Notes: generated by a model from the sequence alone, not told the origin. A DNA stretch of 64,000 nucleotides from Conexibacter stalactiti (GCF_035967765.1 NZ_JAYWIT010000025.1), one strand, 5' to 3'. Numbered from the stretch's first letter, positions 27,302-36,782 are shown. Numbers and translations are program-made.

Positions 27302-28250
27302 GAGCCGCTCCATTGTCGCGCACGACGCCGACGGCCGCGAAGTCGGGCGCGACCGGACGCGCCGCGACCGCTCCGGGAAAGCGCTCGCGCAGGCGCTCCG
27401 CGCCGGTCCGCGCGGCCCGTTCGCCCTGCTCGCCCCAGAAGAGGCCGATCACCGTCGGGCCTGAGCCGCTGACGAAGGCGTGGTCGGCGCCGGCAGCTCG
27501 CGCCGCCTCCAGCGCGGGCGCGATCGCCGGGCAGAGCGAGCGCGCGGCCGGTTCCAGGTCGTTGACGAGCAGCTCGGGAAGCAGCCCTTCTCGCAGCCGC
27601 TCGCGCAGCTCCAGCAGCTCTTGCGCGGTCCGCCCGATCCCCAGCCGGTCGGCCTCGCGGAAGACCTCCGGCGTCGACAGACGCTCGCGTGAGGGCAGCA
27701 CCAGCAGCCAATGGGCCGGCGGCGGGAGCACGGGCTCGACGTGCTCGCCAGCGCCGTGGACGAGCACCGGCGCGGGCGCGACCTGGCTCGGCACGTCGGC
27801 GCCGAGCCGCGGCGCCAGCTGGGCGATCAGCGGATCGCCTGGGCGCCCGGCGGCGTGCGCGGCGAGCCGCAGCGCGGCCGCGGCGTCGCCCGAGCCGCCG
27901 CCCATCCCGGCGGCGACCGGCACGCGCTTGACGATCGTCAGCCGTCGCGGCGGGCCGTCCCAGCCGCTCGCGGCGCGGTAGCGCTCGAGCGCGGTCGCGG
28001 CGAGGTTCGGGCCCTCGACGCCGGCGCAGACGACCTCGTCGGCGCCGCCGGCGCAGGCGGCGTCGTCGAGCCCGGGCGCGGCGGCGCTCAGCGCGCCGCC
28101 GGGCAGCTCCTCCAGCGTCAGCTCGTCGGCGAGCGACAGCGGCTCGATCAGCGTGACCAGCTCGTGCAGGCCGTCGGCGCGCGTGGGGCCGAGGAAGAGC
28201 CCGAGGTTGGTCTTGCCCGGGGCGAGCGCGCGCAGCGTCGGCTCGCTCAT
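27291..28250 (-). CDS. ispE: 4-diphosphocytidyl-2-C-methyl-D-erythritol kinase
   Basis: A 319-residue GHMP kinase of the non-mevalonate isoprenoid pathway. It opens APGKTNLGLFLGPTRADGLHEL (Lys/Asn of the substrate site) and carries the ATP loop VPVAAGMGGGSGDAAAALR and the C-terminal GHMP motif FVSGSGPTVIGLF. The ATG overlaps the rsmA stop by 4 bp (ATGA). It implies that isopentenyl diphosphate is made by the MEP route. Confidence 0.96.
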   Translation of the reverse strand: MSEPTLRALAPGKTNLGLFLGPTRADGLHELVTLIEPLSLADELTLEELPGGALSAAAPGLDDAACAGGADEVVCAGVEGPNLAATALERYRAASGWDGPPRRLTIVKRVPVAAGMGGGSGDAAAALRLAAHAAGRPGDPLIAQLAPRLGADVPSQVAPAPVLVHGAGEHVEPVLPPPAHWLLVLPSRERLSTPEVFREADRLGIGRTAQELLELRERLREGLLPELLVNDLEPAARSLCPAIAPALEAARAAGADHAFVSGSGPTVIGLFWGEQGERAARTGAERLRERFPGAVAARPVAPDFAAVGVVRDNGAAHEQ

Positions 28251-29092
28251 GGCGCGGCCTCGGCTGCCCGCACGGCCTCCCACAGCTCGCGCAGCTGCGC
28301 CGGCGAGAGCCGCTCGGCGCGCACGTCGATGGGCTGGCCGAGCGCCTCCAGCGCGGCGCGCACGCGCTCGGGCGAGCCGGCGCCGGCGATCCCGACCGAC
28401 TTCGCGAGCGTCTTGCGGCGGTGGGCGAAGGCCGCCTGCACGAAGCTGCGCAGCGCTCTCGGCGCTGCCGGGCCGGTGCGCGTCAGCCCGACCAGCACCG
28501 AGTCGACGTTCGGGACGGGGAAGAAGACGCGCCGCGAGACCGGGCGCACGACGCGCACGTCGGCGGCGAGCTGGGCGATCACCGAAGGGATCCCGTAGGC
28601 GGCGGTCGCGGGCTTGGCGGCGAGCCGTTCGCCGACCTCCTTCTGCACCATCGCGACCCAGCGCGTCGCGGTGGGGATCTCCTCCAGCGTGCGCAGGATC
28701 GCGCCGGCGGCGATCCCGTACGGCAGGTTCGCGACGACCTTCGTCGGCTGCGGGTCCAGCGCCGTCAGGTCGAGCGCCATCGCGTCTCCCATGTGCAGCG
28801 TGGCGCGCTCGCCGAACGGCGCCAGCGCGTCGCGCAGCGGCTCCTCCAGGATGCGGTCGACCTCGACGACGTGGACGTGCGCGGAGCGCTCGGCGAGGTA
28901 CTCGGAGAGCACGCCGAGGCCGCCGCCGATCTCCAGCACGACGTCCTCGGGCGCCAGCTCGGAGGCGCGCGCGATCACGTCGAGGATGTTCGAGTCGATC
29001 AGGAAGTTCTGGCCGAGCTCGCGGTTGGGCCGGATGCCGAACTGCCGCATGCGGCGCAGCGACGGCTGGGTCGGCTCGTTCGGCTCGGTCAC
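28247..29092 (-). CDS. rsmA: 16S rRNA (adenine1518/1519-N6) dimethyltransferase
   Basis: A 281-residue KsgA/RsmA, dimethylating two adenines near the 16S 3' end during ribosome assembly. Signatures: NRELGQNFLIDSNILDVI, SAM motif VVLEIGGGLGVLSEYLA, GDAMALDL, and catalytic VVANLPYGIAAG (NLPY). C-terminal RNA-binding helices are intact. GTG start overlaps the tatD stop (GTGA), so it is coupled to tatD. The start fits the conserved N-terminal helix better than the much longer open frame upstream. Confidence 0.96.
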   Translation of the reverse strand: MTEPNEPTQPSLRRMRQFGIRPNRELGQNFLIDSNILDVIARASELAPEDVVLEIGGGLGVLSEYLAERSAHVHVVEVDRILEEPLRDALAPFGERATLHMGDAMALDLTALDPQPTKVVANLPYGIAAGAILRTLEEIPTATRWVAMVQKEVGERLAAKPATAAYGIPSVIAQLAADVRVVRPVSRRVFFPVPNVDSVLVGLTRTGPAAPRALRSFVQAAFAHRRKTLAKSVGIAGAGSPERVRAALEALGQPIDVRAERLSPAQLRELWEAVRAAEAAP

Positions 29093-29838
29093 CAGGCGAA
29101 CAGCTCGGACGCGTTCGCCTCGACCTGCGCCTCCAGCTCGGCATACGAGACCCGCCGCTCGACTGCGACGAGCTGCGCCGTCAGCGCGACGTTGGCGGGC
29201 ACGTTGCGCTCCTTGCGCACCGGCTGCGGGCTGAGGTACGGGGCGTCGGTCTCGACCAGCAGCTTGTCGGCCGGCACCCGCACCGCCGCGGCGCGCAGGT
29301 CGGCGTTGGCCGGGTAGGTGACGTTGCCGGCGAACGAGATCCAGTAGCCGCGCTCGACGCAGAGGTCGACCTTGTCGGCCATCGAGAAGCAGTGCAGGAT
29401 CACGCGCACGCCGTCGGCCTCCTCGGCCAGCAGCGTCAGCGTGTCGTCGTCGGCGGCGCGCGTGTGGATCACGAGCGGCTTGTCGACCTCGCGCGCGAGC
29501 GCGATCTGGGCGCGGAAGGCGCGCTCCTGGTCCGCGCGCGGCGCGTTGTCGCGGTAGAAGTCGAGCCCGGTCTCGCCGATCGCGCGGCACTTCGGATGCG
29601 CGGCGAGCGCCCGCAGCTCCGCGAGGTCGGCGTCGTCGAAGCCGGTCGCGCTGTTGGGGTGGCGGCCGATCCCGACGTAGACCTGCGGGAAGTCCTCGGC
29701 CAGCTGCAGCGCAGCGCGGCAGGAGTCCGACTCGGTCCCGATCGTCAGCAGGCGATGGACGCCGGCCTGCTCGGCCTGCGCGACCAGCTCGGCGGCAGGC
29801 GCTCTGCACGAGGTGACGTGGGTGTGGCTGTCGATCAT
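29089..29838 (-). CDS. tatD: TatD-family metal-dependent DNase
   Basis: A 249-residue TIM-barrel hydrolase with the TatD pattern: MIDSHTHV (HxH metal pair), AIGETGLDFYRD (Glu), KPLVIHTRAADDDTL, VILHCFSM and LVETDAPYLSPQPVRKERN. Family members have 3'-5' exonuclease or deoxyribonuclease activity. It sits 14 bp after metG and overlaps rsmA, the common metG-tatD-rsmA-ispE order. Confidence 0.95.
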   Translation of the reverse strand: MIDSHTHVTSCRAPAAELVAQAEQAGVHRLLTIGTESDSCRAALQLAEDFPQVYVGIGRHPNSATGFDDADLAELRALAAHPKCRAIGETGLDFYRDNAPRADQERAFRAQIALAREVDKPLVIHTRAADDDTLTLLAEEADGVRVILHCFSMADKVDLCVERGYWISFAGNVTYPANADLRAAAVRVPADKLLVETDAPYLSPQPVRKERNVPANVALTAQLVAVERRVSYAELEAQVEANASELFAW

Positions 29839-29852
29839 CGCGCCGCCCGCCC

Positions 29853-31358
29853 CTATCTCTGCGTCTTGGGGAACAGCGGCTCGATCGCGGCGACCGCGGT
29901 CCCCCACCCCTGCGCCGAGAACGCGGCGCCGTCGAAGTCGAGCGACGGGCGGTCAAGCGCGGCCAGCAGCTTCGTGACCGTCTCCGGGATGTAGGGATGC
30001 AGCAGCACCGTGACGACGCGCAGCCCCTCGGCCAGCGTCGCCAGCGTCTCGTCGAGCAGGGCCGCCTGCTCAGGGTCCTTCGCCAGCTTCCACGGCGCGC
30101 GCTCCTCGACGTATCTGTTGAGCCGCCGCACGCGCACCCAGATCTCCTCCAGCGCCTGGCTCGGCTCCGCTCTGTCGAGCAGGCCGGCGACCGTCGCGGC
30201 GAGGCCGTCGAACTCCCGCGCCAGCGCGGCGTCGGTCGGGACCGCCGGCACGACGCCGTCGCGGTAGCGCCCGATCATCGCGACCGTGCGGCTGGCGAGG
30301 TTGCCGTAGCCGTTGGCCAGCTCGCTCTCGTAGCGCGCCTCGAAGCCGGTCGTCGAGACCGAGCCGTCCTGCCCGAAGGAGACCTCGCGGAAGCAGTAGA
30401 AGCGCAGCGCGTCCGTGCCGAATCTGTCGATCACGTCGAACGGGTCGAGCACGTTGCCGAGCGACTTCGACATCTTCTCGCCGTCGAGCAGCAGATAGCC
30501 GTGGACCATCTCCGAGCGCGGCAGCTCCAGCCCGGCCGCCATCAGCATCGCCGGCCAGTAGACGGCGTGGAACTTGAGGATGTCCTTGCCGATCAGGTGG
30601 ACGTTCGGCGGCCAGAAGAGGTCGGTCAGGTCCTCGCCCTCGTCCGCGAACGAGAGCGCCGTGTAGTAGTTCAGCAGCGCGTCGAACCAGACGTAGAAGA
30701 CGTGCTCGGGATCCCACGTGACCGGCACGCCCCAGGTGAACTTGCCGCGCGAGAGCGAGACGTCGCGCAGGCCCGATCTGATGAACGAGAGCGCCTCGTT
30801 GCGCCGCGACTCGGGCTTGACCCAGTCGGGCCGGTCCGCGTACAGCCGCTCCAGCGGCTCCTGGAAGCTGGAGAGCTTGAAGAACCAGTTCTCCTCCTGC
30901 TCACGCAGCAGGGGGATGTGGTGGATCGGGCAGGTGTTGCCCTCCGCGATCTCGTTCTCGTTCTTGAAGTCGGCGCAGCGCGGGCAGTACCAGCCCTCGT
31001 AGGTGCCGAGGTAGGTGTGGCCGTTGTCGTGGATCCGCTGCATCACCTCCTGCACGCGTCTGACGTGACGCGGATCGGAGGTGCGGATGAAGAAGTCGTT
31101 GGTGACGTTCAGCCGCGGCATCATCGCCTCGAAGCGCGCGGCGTTCTTGTCGGCCAGCTCCTTGGGGCTGACGCCGGCTCTCTCGGCCGCGAGCGCTACC
31201 GGCTCGCCGTGCTCGTCGGTGCCGGTGAGGAAGAAGACGCGCTCACCGCGCTGGCGCATGTGCCGCGCGAGCACGTCGGCGGCGATCGTCGTGTACGCGT
31301 GGCCGAGATGCGGCTGCGCGTTGACGTAGTAGATCGGGGTGGTGACGTAATAGGGCAC
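29853..31358 (-). CDS. metG: Methionyl-tRNA synthetase
   Basis: A 501-residue class I synthetase. It shows the HIGH-like PHLGHAYT, a zinc-binding knuckle (CPRC ... CPIHH, so one Cys of the usual four is replaced by His), GKDILKFHAVYWPAML and the KMSKS loop EKMSKSLGNVLDP. It ends after the anticodon-binding helical domain and lacks the optional C-terminal tRNA-binding dimerisation domain. GTG start with a TACTGT box 10 nt upstream. First gene of the metG-tatD-rsmA-ispE cluster. Confidence 0.97.
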   Translation of the reverse strand: MPYYVTTPIYYVNAQPHLGHAYTTIAADVLARHMRQRGERVFFLTGTDEHGEPVALAAERAGVSPKELADKNAARFEAMMPRLNVTNDFFIRTSDPRHVRRVQEVMQRIHDNGHTYLGTYEGWYCPRCADFKNENEIAEGNTCPIHHIPLLREQEENWFFKLSSFQEPLERLYADRPDWVKPESRRNEALSFIRSGLRDVSLSRGKFTWGVPVTWDPEHVFYVWFDALLNYYTALSFADEGEDLTDLFWPPNVHLIGKDILKFHAVYWPAMLMAAGLELPRSEMVHGYLLLDGEKMSKSLGNVLDPFDVIDRFGTDALRFYCFREVSFGQDGSVSTTGFEARYESELANGYGNLASRTVAMIGRYRDGVVPAVPTDAALAREFDGLAATVAGLLDRAEPSQALEEIWVRVRRLNRYVEERAPWKLAKDPEQAALLDETLATLAEGLRVVTVLLHPYIPETVTKLLAALDRPSLDFDGAAFSAQGWGTAVAAIEPLFPKTQR

Positions 31359-31424
31359 GCGGCCGACTACAGTAGCGGCCGGCGCGCCGGGATCGCGGCG
31401 CGCCGTCCCGCGGTGCGAGGCTGC

Positions 31425-32195
31425 CTACTGCGCGACCATCTTCTTGGTCGCCTTCTTCTCCTCGCGGACCGCTCTGCGGTACTCGCGGTTGAGCGTCCCG
31501 ATCACGTCGATCGAGATCTCCTGCGGGCAGGCGAGCGAGCACTCGCCGAAGTTGGTGCAGCCGCCGAAGCCCTCCGCGTCCATCTGGTGGACCATCGAGC
31601 GCACGCGCGTCCCGCGCTCCGCCTGACCCTGCGGCAGGACGTTGAGATGGGTCACCTTCGCGCCGGTGAACAGCATCGCCGCGCCGTTGGGGCAGGCGGC
31701 GACGCAGGCGCCGCAGCCGATGCAGATCGCGGCGTCCATCGCCGTCTTCTGCGTCTCGGGGCTGACCGGCATCGAGTTCGGCTCCGGCTGCGGGCCGGTC
31801 GTCGTCGAGATGAAGCCGCCGGACTCGACGATGCGGTCGAGCGCGCTGCGGTCGGTCACGAGATCTCTCAGGACCGGGAAGGCGTTGTTGCGGAACGGCT
31901 CGACTCTGATCGTCTGGCCGTCTCTGAAGTCACGCATGTACGTCTGGCAGGTGGTGACCTGCTGCGGCCCGTGCGGCAGCCCGTCGATCATCAGAGAGCA
32001 GGCGCCGCAGATGCCCTCGCGGCAGTCGCTGTCGAACGCGACGGCGTCCCCGCCGCCGGCGATGCGGCTCTCGTTGACCTGGTCGAGCATCTCGAGGAAC
32101 GACGCCTCGGCGTCGATGTCGGTGACCTCGACCGTCTCGTAGCGGCCCGAGTCGCCCGGATAGTCCTGGCGCCAGATCTGCAATGTGAAGTTCAC
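31425..32195 (-). CDS. sdhB: Succinate dehydrogenase iron-sulfur subunit (SdhCAB system)
   Basis: A 256-residue SdhB carrying electrons from the flavoprotein to the membrane subunit. The 2Fe-2S ligands lie in DSDCREGICGACSLMIDG with a further Cys in VTTCQTYM. The 4Fe-4S/3Fe-4S Cys clusters are CIGCGACVAACPNGA and CTNFGECSLACPQEI. GTG start overlaps the sdhA stop by 4 bp (GTGA). Last gene of sdhC-sdhA-sdhB. Confidence 0.93.
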   Translation of the reverse strand: MNFTLQIWRQDYPGDSGRYETVEVTDIDAEASFLEMLDQVNESRIAGGGDAVAFDSDCREGICGACSLMIDGLPHGPQQVTTCQTYMRDFRDGQTIRVEPFRNNAFPVLRDLVTDRSALDRIVESGGFISTTTGPQPEPNSMPVSPETQKTAMDAAICIGCGACVAACPNGAAMLFTGAKVTHLNVLPQGQAERGTRVRSMVHQMDAEGFGGCTNFGECSLACPQEISIDVIGTLNREYRRAVREEKKATKKMVAQ

Positions 32196-34114
32196 TTGTA
32201 GCTCCGGGTCGCGAGCTTGACGTTGTCGAACGTGAGCTGCTCCTCGTGCGCGACCGGCATCCCGCCCTCGCCGCCGTACTCCCACGCGGTCACGGTCGCG
32301 AATCTGTCGTCGTCGCGCAGCGCCTCGCCGTCGCCGGTCTGGTGTTCCTCGCGGAAGTGGCCGCCGGCCGACTCCTCACGCCGAAGCGCGTCCATGCACA
32401 TGACCTCGGCCAACTCGATGAAGTCGGCGACGCGGCCGGCCAGCTCGAGGCTCTGGTTGAGCTGGTCGGGCCTGCCGTCGACGCGCACGTCGTTCCAGAA
32501 CTCGTCGCGGATCTCGTGGATCCGCTCGATCGCGTGCGTCAGGCCCTCGGCGTCGCGCGACATGCCGCACTTGTCGAGCATCACGTTGCCGAGCTCGCGG
32601 TGGATCACCTGCGGCGCGGTCGTGCCGCCGACGTTCATCAGTCTGTCGATCCGCCCGCGCACCTCGTCGAGCGTCTCGTCGAACGCCGCGTGTCTCTCGT
32701 CGACCTTCGTCGACTGTCTGGCGATGTGGTTGGTGACCGTGTGCGGCGCGATGAAGTAGCCGTCGGCGAGGCACTGCATCATCGCGCTGGCGCCGAGGCG
32801 GTTGGCGCCGTGGTCGGAGAAGTTCGCCTCACCGATCGCGAAGCAGCCGGGGATCGTCGTCTGCAGCTCGTAGTCGACCCACAGGCCGCCCATCGCGTAG
32901 TGCGGCGCCGGGTAGATCATCATCGGCGTCTCGTACGGATCCTCGGCCGTGATGCGGCTGTACATGTCGAAGAGGTTGCCGTACTTGCCCGCGACCGTCG
33001 CTCTGCCGACCGACGCGATCGCGTCGCGGAAGTCGAGGTAGACGCCGCGGCCGGTGCCGCCGACGCCGAGGCCCTCGTCGCAGACGATCTTCGCGGCGCG
33101 CGAGGCGACGTCGCGCGGGACGAGGTTGCCGAAGGCGGGGTAGCGCTCCTCGAGGAAGTAGTACCGCTCGGCCTCGGGGATCTGCGCCGGCGGACGCGAG
33201 TCTCTCGGCTTGCGCGGAACCCAGACGCGGCCGTCGTTGCGCAGCGACTCGCTCATCAGCGTCAGCTTCGACTGGTACTCGCCGCTCTGCGGGATGCAGG
33301 TCGGGTGGATCTGCGTGTAACAGGGGTTCGCCATCAGCGCCCCGCGCTTGTGCGCGCGCCAGGCCGCCGTGACGTTCGAGTTCATCGCGTTCGTCGACAG
33401 GTAGTAGACGTTCGTGTAGCCGCCGGAGGCGAGCACGACGGCGTCGGCCGCGTGACGCTCCAGCTCGCCGGTGACGAGATTGCGGGCGATGATGCCGCGC
33501 GCCGCCCCGTCGACGAGCACGACGTCGAGCATCTCGTGGCGGTTGTAGACCTTCGCGTTGCCGGCGGAGACCTGGTGCTGCAGCGCGCTGTAGGCGCCGA
33601 GCAGCAGCTGCTGGCCGGTCTGCCCGCGCGAGTAGAAGGTGCGCTGCACGAGCACGCCGCCGAACGAGCGGGTCGCGAGCGCGCCGCCGTACTCGCGGTT
33701 GAACGGCACGCCCTGCGCGACCGCCTGGTCGACGATGTTGGCCGACAGCTGCGCCAGCCGCCAGACGTTCGCCTCACGGGCGCGGAAGTCGCCGCCTCTG
33801 ATCGTGTCGACGAACAGGCGCCGGACCGAGTCGCCCTCGTTGGCGTAGTCCTTCGCGGCGTTGATGCCGCCCTGCGCGGCGATCGAGTGGGCGCGGCGAG
33901 CCGAGTCCTGGAAGCAGAACGACTTGACGCGGAAGCCCTGCGCGGCGAGCGAGGCCGCGGCCGACGCGCCGGCAAGGCCGGTGCCGACGACGATGACGGT
34001 GTGCGAGCCGCGGTTGCGCGGGCCGACGAGCGCGTGCGCGTCGAGCCAGGTGTTCCACTTGTCCTCGAGCGGACCGGCGGGGATCTTCGCGTCGAGCGTG
34101 ATCGTGGAGCTCAT
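32192..34114 (-). CDS. sdhA: Succinate dehydrogenase/fumarate reductase flavoprotein (SdhCAB system)
   Basis: A 640-residue flavoprotein oxidising succinate. FAD-binding VIVVGTGLAGASAAASLA is at about 40, the flavin-linkage region is RRAHSIAAQGGINAAKDY, and substrate-site stretches are QIHPTCIP, PAPHYAMGGLWVDY and NFSDHGANRLGASAMM. The size and the SHSIAAQGG-with-AKDY variant match the type associated with a single large cytochrome b subunit (Bacillus/Wolinella-like). Its ATG overlaps sdhC (ATGA). Confidence 0.95.
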   Translation of the reverse strand: MSSTITLDAKIPAGPLEDKWNTWLDAHALVGPRNRGSHTVIVVGTGLAGASAAASLAAQGFRVKSFCFQDSARRAHSIAAQGGINAAKDYANEGDSVRRLFVDTIRGGDFRAREANVWRLAQLSANIVDQAVAQGVPFNREYGGALATRSFGGVLVQRTFYSRGQTGQQLLLGAYSALQHQVSAGNAKVYNRHEMLDVVLVDGAARGIIARNLVTGELERHAADAVVLASGGYTNVYYLSTNAMNSNVTAAWRAHKRGALMANPCYTQIHPTCIPQSGEYQSKLTLMSESLRNDGRVWVPRKPRDSRPPAQIPEAERYYFLEERYPAFGNLVPRDVASRAAKIVCDEGLGVGGTGRGVYLDFRDAIASVGRATVAGKYGNLFDMYSRITAEDPYETPMMIYPAPHYAMGGLWVDYELQTTIPGCFAIGEANFSDHGANRLGASAMMQCLADGYFIAPHTVTNHIARQSTKVDERHAAFDETLDEVRGRIDRLMNVGGTTAPQVIHRELGNVMLDKCGMSRDAEGLTHAIERIHEIRDEFWNDVRVDGRPDQLNQSLELAGRVADFIELAEVMCMDALRREESAGGHFREEHQTGDGEALRDDDRFATVTAWEYGGEGGMPVAHEEQLTFDNVKLATRSYK

Positions 34115-34869
34115 CGGATCGCCCCCGTGAGCGCGGCGGTGACGGTGGCAGGCTCGCCGAGCGCGTTGGTCCAGAAGAGGATCGGCACGAGCAGGAAGCC
34201 GACGACGATCACGACCGCCAGCGCGCCGGCGGTGCGGCGCAGCGGCTGGTTGCGCTCGGGCGAGTCGAGCCCGAGCGTCTGCACCGCGCTCCAGACGCCG
34301 TGCCGCAGGTGGAAGCCGAGCGAGCCGACCGCCAGCACGTAGAGCAGCACGAAGTACCACTTCTGGAAGGCGTTGTAGAGGTTCGCGTAGACGGCGCCCT
34401 CCGACAGCGGCGTGACGTCGATCGTCAGCGTCGTGAACTGAAGGATGTGGAAGACGATGAAGGCGAGCAGCAGCGTGCCGGTCACCATCGTCGTCGCGGA
34501 GGAGAAGCTGCGACCGATGCGGCGCGAGGCATGGCCGCCGCGAGCGGCGCGGCTGCGCGCTCTCAGCTGCACGACGCCGGTGATGTGGACGATCACCGCG
34601 ACCAGCAGCAGCACGCGCACGGCCCACAGCACGAAGCCGTGTGGCAGCAGCGGCTCGCCGAAGGTGCGCAGCCAGTGGGCGTACTCGTCGACGCGCGCGT
34701 CGCCTCCGCCCGGTCCGTACAGCGAGTTGAGGTTGCCGAGCATGTGGAGGACCACGTAGCCGACGAGCACCGCGCCCGAGACGGCGACGGCGATCTTCTT
34801 GCCGATCGACGAGTCCCACAGCTCGCGCAGGCCCGAGCGTCGGGCGCGTGTTCCGTCTGTGACGAGCAT
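34111..34869 (-). CDS. sdhC: Succinate dehydrogenase cytochrome b subunit
   Basis: A 252-residue membrane anchor with five hydrophobic segments, the single-subunit (b558-type) form that replaces SdhC+SdhD. Likely haem-ligand histidines are in VVLHMLGNLN, VIVHITGVVQL, IVFHILQF and FHLRHGVW. The ATG at 34869 is preceded by GGAG; the longer frame upstream lacks homology. First gene of sdhCAB; a 25-bp inverted repeat lies 51 bp upstream. Confidence 0.92.
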   Translation of the reverse strand: MLVTDGTRARRSGLRELWDSSIGKKIAVAVSGAVLVGYVVLHMLGNLNSLYGPGGGDARVDEYAHWLRTFGEPLLPHGFVLWAVRVLLLVAVIVHITGVVQLRARSRAARGGHASRRIGRSFSSATTMVTGTLLLAFIVFHILQFTTLTIDVTPLSEGAVYANLYNAFQKWYFVLLYVLAVGSLGFHLRHGVWSAVQTLGLDSPERNQPLRRTAGALAVVIVVGFLLVPILFWTNALGEPATVTAALTGAIR

Positions 34870-34919
34870 TCTCCGAAAAGTGGTCGAGGGGCGCGCTTGC
34901 GGGGGGCCTCGCGCCCGGC

Positions 34920-34944
34920 CCATCGGACCAAGATCGTCCGATGG
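34920..34944. repeat. 25-bp inverted repeat between rsmI and sdhC
   Basis: CCATCGGAC (34920-34928) and GTCCGATGG (34936-34944) with a 7-nt spacer. It may be the rsmI terminator (31 nt past its stop) or an operator for the sdhCAB promoter; no U-run follows. Confidence 0.5.
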
Positions 34945-34975
34945 TCAGACAATAGCGCGTTCGTGGCGCTTGTGA

Positions 34976-35785
34976 CTACTGCTCGGAGGTGAGGGCGCGA
35001 TAAAGGTCGTTGGCCGACACGCCCGTCAGCTCGGAGACGACGGCAGCCGCCGGACGCGGCTTGGCGCCGGCCTCGACCAGTCTCCTCAGCGCGCCCAAAG
35101 CGGGGCCCAGCTCCGGTGCCACGGGGGTCGCGGCGCCGACGACGAGCACGACCTCTCCCCGGGGCGCCTCGGCAGCGTAGCGCTCCGCCAGCTCCGCCGC
35201 GCCGCCTCGCACGATCTCCTCGTGCAGCTTCGTCAGCTCGCGGCAGACGGCGACCGGCCGCTGCGGATCGACCTCGGCCAGCACCGCCAGCGACGCTGCG
35301 AGGCGGTTCGGCGACTCGAACGCGACCAGCGTCTCGTCGGTCTCGAACGCCGTCCGCAGCTCGCCTCTCTTGCGCGGCAGGAAGCCGACGAAGCGCCAGC
35401 GCTCGGCCGGCAGCGCGGAGGCGACGAGCGCGGCGAGCGCGGCGCTCGGGCCGGGCAGCACCTCGACGGCGAGGCCGGCGGCGACGCACGCCTGCACCAG
35501 CAGGAAGCCGGGATCGGAGACGAGCGGCATGCCGGCGTCGGAGACGAGCGCGACATTGGCGCCGTTCTGCATCCGTTTGACCAGCTCGGCGGCGCGGTCG
35601 CGCTCGTTGTGCTCGTGGTAGGAGAGCAGCTCGCCGCCGACGCCGTAACGGTCGAGCAGCACGCGCGTGCGACGCGTGTCCTCGCAGGCGATCAGATCCG
35701 CCTCGCGCAGCGCCGAGAGGACGCGCAGCGTGACGTCCTCGAGGTTGCCGATCGGCGTCGGGCAGACGATCAGACGCCCGGCCAC
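34976..35785 (-). CDS. rsmI: 16S rRNA (cytidine1402-2'-O)-methyltransferase
   Basis: A 269-residue tetrapyrrole-methylase-fold RsmI modifying C1402 in the decoding centre. Signatures: IVCPTPIGNLEDVTLRVL, IACEDTRRTRVLL, LVSDAGMPLVSDPGFLLV and EVLPGPSA. The GTG start directly abuts the TAA of the ROK kinase (no gap), so it is probably co-transcribed. C-terminal HTH-like tail present. Confidence 0.95.
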   Translation of the reverse strand: MAGRLIVCPTPIGNLEDVTLRVLSALREADLIACEDTRRTRVLLDRYGVGGELLSYHEHNERDRAAELVKRMQNGANVALVSDAGMPLVSDPGFLLVQACVAAGLAVEVLPGPSAALAALVASALPAERWRFVGFLPRKRGELRTAFETDETLVAFESPNRLAASLAVLAEVDPQRPVAVCRELTKLHEEIVRGGAAELAERYAAEAPRGEVVLVVGAATPVAPELGPALGALRRLVEAGAKPRPAAAVVSELTGVSANDLYRALTSEQ

Positions 35786-36769
35786 TTAGGAGACCGAGCC
35801 CTCTGGCCGGGTCTTCCCCAGCTCGTCGAGCGCGAGCGCGCCGGCGCCGACCATGCCGGCCTCTGGGCCGAAGCTGGCGACGACGATGCGACCGTGATCG
35901 CGCATCGTCGGCAGCGCGCGGCGCGCCGCCTCCTCGCGCGCGGGCGCCATCAGCAGCTCGCCGGCGGCGATCACGCCGCCGCCGATCACGACGACGTCGG
36001 GGTTGAAGATGTTGAGGTAGTTGGCGATCCCGACGCCGAGGTTGCGGCCGATCAGCGCGAGCGTGTCGATCGCGGCCTGATCGCCGTCGTGCGCCAGCTC
36101 GGTCACCAGCGCGCCGTTGACGGTGCGGCCGTCGGCGAGCGCTCTGCCGAGCAGCGAGTCGGACCGCTCGCCGGCGATGCGGGTGCCCTCGCGCGCGAGC
36201 GCGGTGCCGGAGGCGAGCACCTCGAGGCAGCCGTGGTTGGGGCAGTTGCCCTGACAGCGCGGGCCGTCGACCTCGATCACCATGTGGCCCAGCTCCGCGC
36301 CGGAGCCGATCGCGCCGCGGTAGAGGCGGCCGTTGAGGATCAGACCGCCGCCGATGCCGGTGCCGATCGTCAGCACGACCGCGTCGGTGACGCCGACTGC
36401 CGCGCCGGCGCGGAACTCCGCCAGCGCCGCCATGTTGGCGTCGTTGTCGACGTGGACCGGCAGGCCCAGCCGCTCGGCCATCACGTCGCGGAACGGCATG
36501 TCTCTGATCGGCAGGTTGACCGCCATCGTCGCGACGCCGGTGCGCTGGTCGATCAGACACGGGATCCCGAAGCCGACGGCGGAGATCTCCGCGTCGGCGG
36601 CGGCCCGCACCTCCTCGACCGCGGCGACGATCACCTCGATCAGCTCACCCTGCGGCAACCCATGCACAGATCTGTACACGCGGTTGTGAACATTCAGCTC
36701 TCCGTCGAGCACGCCGGCGAGCACCTTGGTGCCGCCGAGGTCGACGCCGATAACGCACTCGGCCGACAT
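35786..36769 (-). CDS. ROK-family sugar kinase (glucokinase-like)
   Basis: A 327-residue ROK protein with the phosphate loop IGVDLGGTKVLAGVL, GFGIPCLID, the catalytic HVDNDANMAALAE (Asp) and TIGTGIGGGLILNG. The ROK zinc site is present as GHMVIEVDGPRCQGNCPNHGCLEVLASG segments (His plus three Cys). No DNA-binding domain, so it is a kinase rather than a ROK repressor; glucose is the usual substrate of such actinobacterial members. TATAGT lies 7 nt before the ATG (leaderless). Divergent from the LCP gene with 23 bp between starts. Confidence 0.88.
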   Translation of the reverse strand: MSAECVIGVDLGGTKVLAGVLDGELNVHNRVYRSVHGLPQGELIEVIVAAVEEVRAAADAEISAVGFGIPCLIDQRTGVATMAVNLPIRDMPFRDVMAERLGLPVHVDNDANMAALAEFRAGAAVGVTDAVVLTIGTGIGGGLILNGRLYRGAIGSGAELGHMVIEVDGPRCQGNCPNHGCLEVLASGTALAREGTRIAGERSDSLLGRALADGRTVNGALVTELAHDGDQAAIDTLALIGRNLGVGIANYLNIFNPDVVVIGGGVIAAGELLMAPAREEAARRALPTMRDHGRIVVASFGPEAGMVGAGALALDELGKTRPEGSVS

Positions 36770-36776
36770 CGTCGGC

Positions 36777-36782
36777 ACTATA
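36777..36782 (-). promoter_or_regulatory. -10 box of a leaderless promoter
   Basis: TATAGT on the minus strand, 7 nt before the ATG of the ROK kinase at 36769. Confidence 0.6.
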
